From positions 1 to 64,000 of the IMG/VR virus record IMGVR_UViG_3300036760_000945: a stretch of DNA of 64,000 nt; one strand, given 5' to 3'. Both the position numbers and the translations under genes were made by a program. The first letter of the stretch is position 1; every line of letters begins with the position of its first letter. Source of the stretch: a virus. The notes under the pieces are model-generated. The model had not been told where the DNA came from. It ran no database searches and saw only the letters and a list, made by a program, of their open reading frames with translations. Of this stretch, positions 63,257 through 64,000 are shown piece after piece.

Positions 63257-63527
63257 TAATATTATGCAGAAGGGGGATATTATCCACTATAAGAAGGGTT
63301 CACTAAACCGAGACATAATAGTTGATGGTTGGGCCGGGTCCCAAGTAAGTGAGCTATTCTATGATCGAATGCTCGATTATGTAGAGCGTCCTGCGCCAAT
63401 AGTTCTCCCAAGTTGGTCCCCTTGGTCCTGGCTTCCTCTGTATCTGCTCTGGGTAGTTATGGCCATTATTGTTACGGCCATACCCCTTATCGTGGTCAGC
63501 CTCATTGTTGCCAGGTTTGTGCCCTAG
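63240..63527 (+). CDS. membrane-anchored hypothetical protein, 95 aa
   Basis: AAGGAG precedes the start. Soluble N-terminal 55 residues, then a Trp/Pro turn (SWSPWSWLPLYLL) and one strong transmembrane helix (VVMAIIVTAIPLIVVSLIVA) at the C-terminus. A tail-anchored topology. Confidence 0.6.
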   Translation: MRLKASNIMQKGDIIHYKKGSLNRDIIVDGWAGSQVSELFYDRMLDYVERPAPIVLPSWSPWSWLPLYLLWVVMAIIVTAIPLIVVSLIVARFVP

Positions 63528-63542
63528 GAAAGAGATAGGCAA

Positions 63543-63710
63543 ATGAAACTAATATTTTTCCTGCGCCCGCCCAGGTATTTCCTCCACAAAAACCGGTACG
63601 GCGTTCGTGCTTGCAATCTGTGGTATTGGCCATTCACGATATATATTTGGCTCTGTGATCTCGGCGCTACCACTTTTGGCTTTGCATGTGAGAAGAGGCC
63701 TAGAATATGA
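63543..63710 (+). CDS. small hypothetical protein, 55 aa
   Basis: Reads MKLIFFLRPPRYFLHKN, then ACNLWYWPFTIYIWLCDLG, then FACEKRPRI. Aromatic, with a hydrophobic centre that may be membrane-associated. AAAGAGATAGG lies upstream. Composition resembles the 61925 protein. Confidence 0.55.
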   Translation: MKLIFFLRPPRYFLHKNRYGVRACNLWYWPFTIYIWLCDLGATTFGFACEKRPRI

Positions 63711-63775
63711 GAATTCGTGTGATTTTGTGTGATTTCCTTCCAACTTGGAAAATGAGAGCCTACAAGGAGGACTAA

Positions 63776-64000
63776 ATGTCAGGAATGACTTGGATGAGAG
63801 AGCACTACCCAATAACTGCTGATGCAGCAGCCAGGCTTGGTCTGCTGGCTGCTGCCGAACACTCTTTACATAAGTGGGAGGGCTTTAGTAAAGAAGAGCG
63901 AAAGAAGCATAATGTCCACTTTGTCCATGGATATAGTATTACTTTAGCTGATGCAACTGGGGAAGATATTATGAGCATGGGCAGCACTACGTGTGCATAC
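63776..64000 (+). CDS. hypothetical protein, truncated by the window end (75 codons seen)
   Basis: ATG at 63776 has ACAAGGAGG 6 nt upstream. Reads MSGMTWMREHYPITADAAAR, then LGLLAAAEHSLHKWEGFSKE and remains open at the right edge. Helical, Ala-rich. Similar small proteins occur in phage early regions; function unknown. Confidence 0.6.
   Translation, partial: MSGMTWMREHYPITADAAARLGLLAAAEHSLHKWEGFSKEERKKHNVHFVHGYSITLADATGEDIMSMGSTTCAY

Overview
This window is one stretch of a double-stranded DNA tailed-phage genome, probably a long-tailed siphovirus from an uncultivated source. The evidence is one complete late module in canonical order (terminase, portal, scaffold, major capsid, head-tail connectors, tail tube, frameshifted tail chaperones, tape measure, tail tip and fibres), no tail-sheath gene, and a very long tape-measure gene (about 9 kb). 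A GH25 lysozyme with an SH3-like tail, an XhlA-like protein and a holin-like protein point to a peptidoglycan-walled, perhaps monoderm, bacterial host. I cannot name the host.

Layout: (1) 1-16 kb, plus strand: replication and recombination genes packed with ATGA overlaps (helicase loader, DnaB-like helicase, wHTH protein, Rnl2-like RNA ligase, Rad52-like annealing protein, ASCH and DUF5131 proteins, endonuclease VII, metallophosphoesterase). No DNA polymerase is seen, so the rest of the replication set lies outside the window. (2) 12.6-12.9 kb, minus strand: a holin-like gene facing the plus-strand block across a bidirectional terminator. (3) 16-46 kb, minus strand: the virion genes, read from terminase (46.4 kb) down to tail fibre and XhlA-like protein (16 kb). 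(4) 46-56.7 kb, minus strand: lysozyme, HAD phosphatase, a glycosyltransferase/methyltransferase cassette, metallopeptidase-like genes and small genes. (5) 56.7-64 kb, plus strand: a tRNA-Arg(UCU), many very small genes with strong ribosome binding sites, and several strongly structured RNA leaders.

The most striking property is the load of protein-level and gene-level selfish elements. There are three inteins or Hint domains inside essential-looking genes plus one in the tape measure: a LAGLIDADG intein in a DUF5131 protein, a LAGLIDADG-like intein in a metallophosphoesterase, an intein in the terminase Walker A motif whose endonuclease is an HNH gene encoded on the OPPOSITE strand inside the intein, and a mini Hint domain near the tape-measure C-terminus whose +1 residue is Leu, which predicts cleavage rather than splicing. 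Free-standing homing-type endonucleases (GIY-YIG, HNH, two endonuclease VII-like) sit directly in front of host genes. At two of these, and at one further small ORF, a degenerate copy of the downstream gene's 5' end lies at the upstream edge of the insert, while the insert's 3' end carries the ribosome binding site and start codon of the gene it displaced.

Transcription appears to use extended -10 promoters of the form TGGTATAAT, found on both strands in intergenic positions. The divergent region around 56.2-56.9 kb holds a sigma70-like promoter with an overlapping inverted repeat (candidate operator) and compact hairpins, and is the likely control point between the leftward and rightward blocks.
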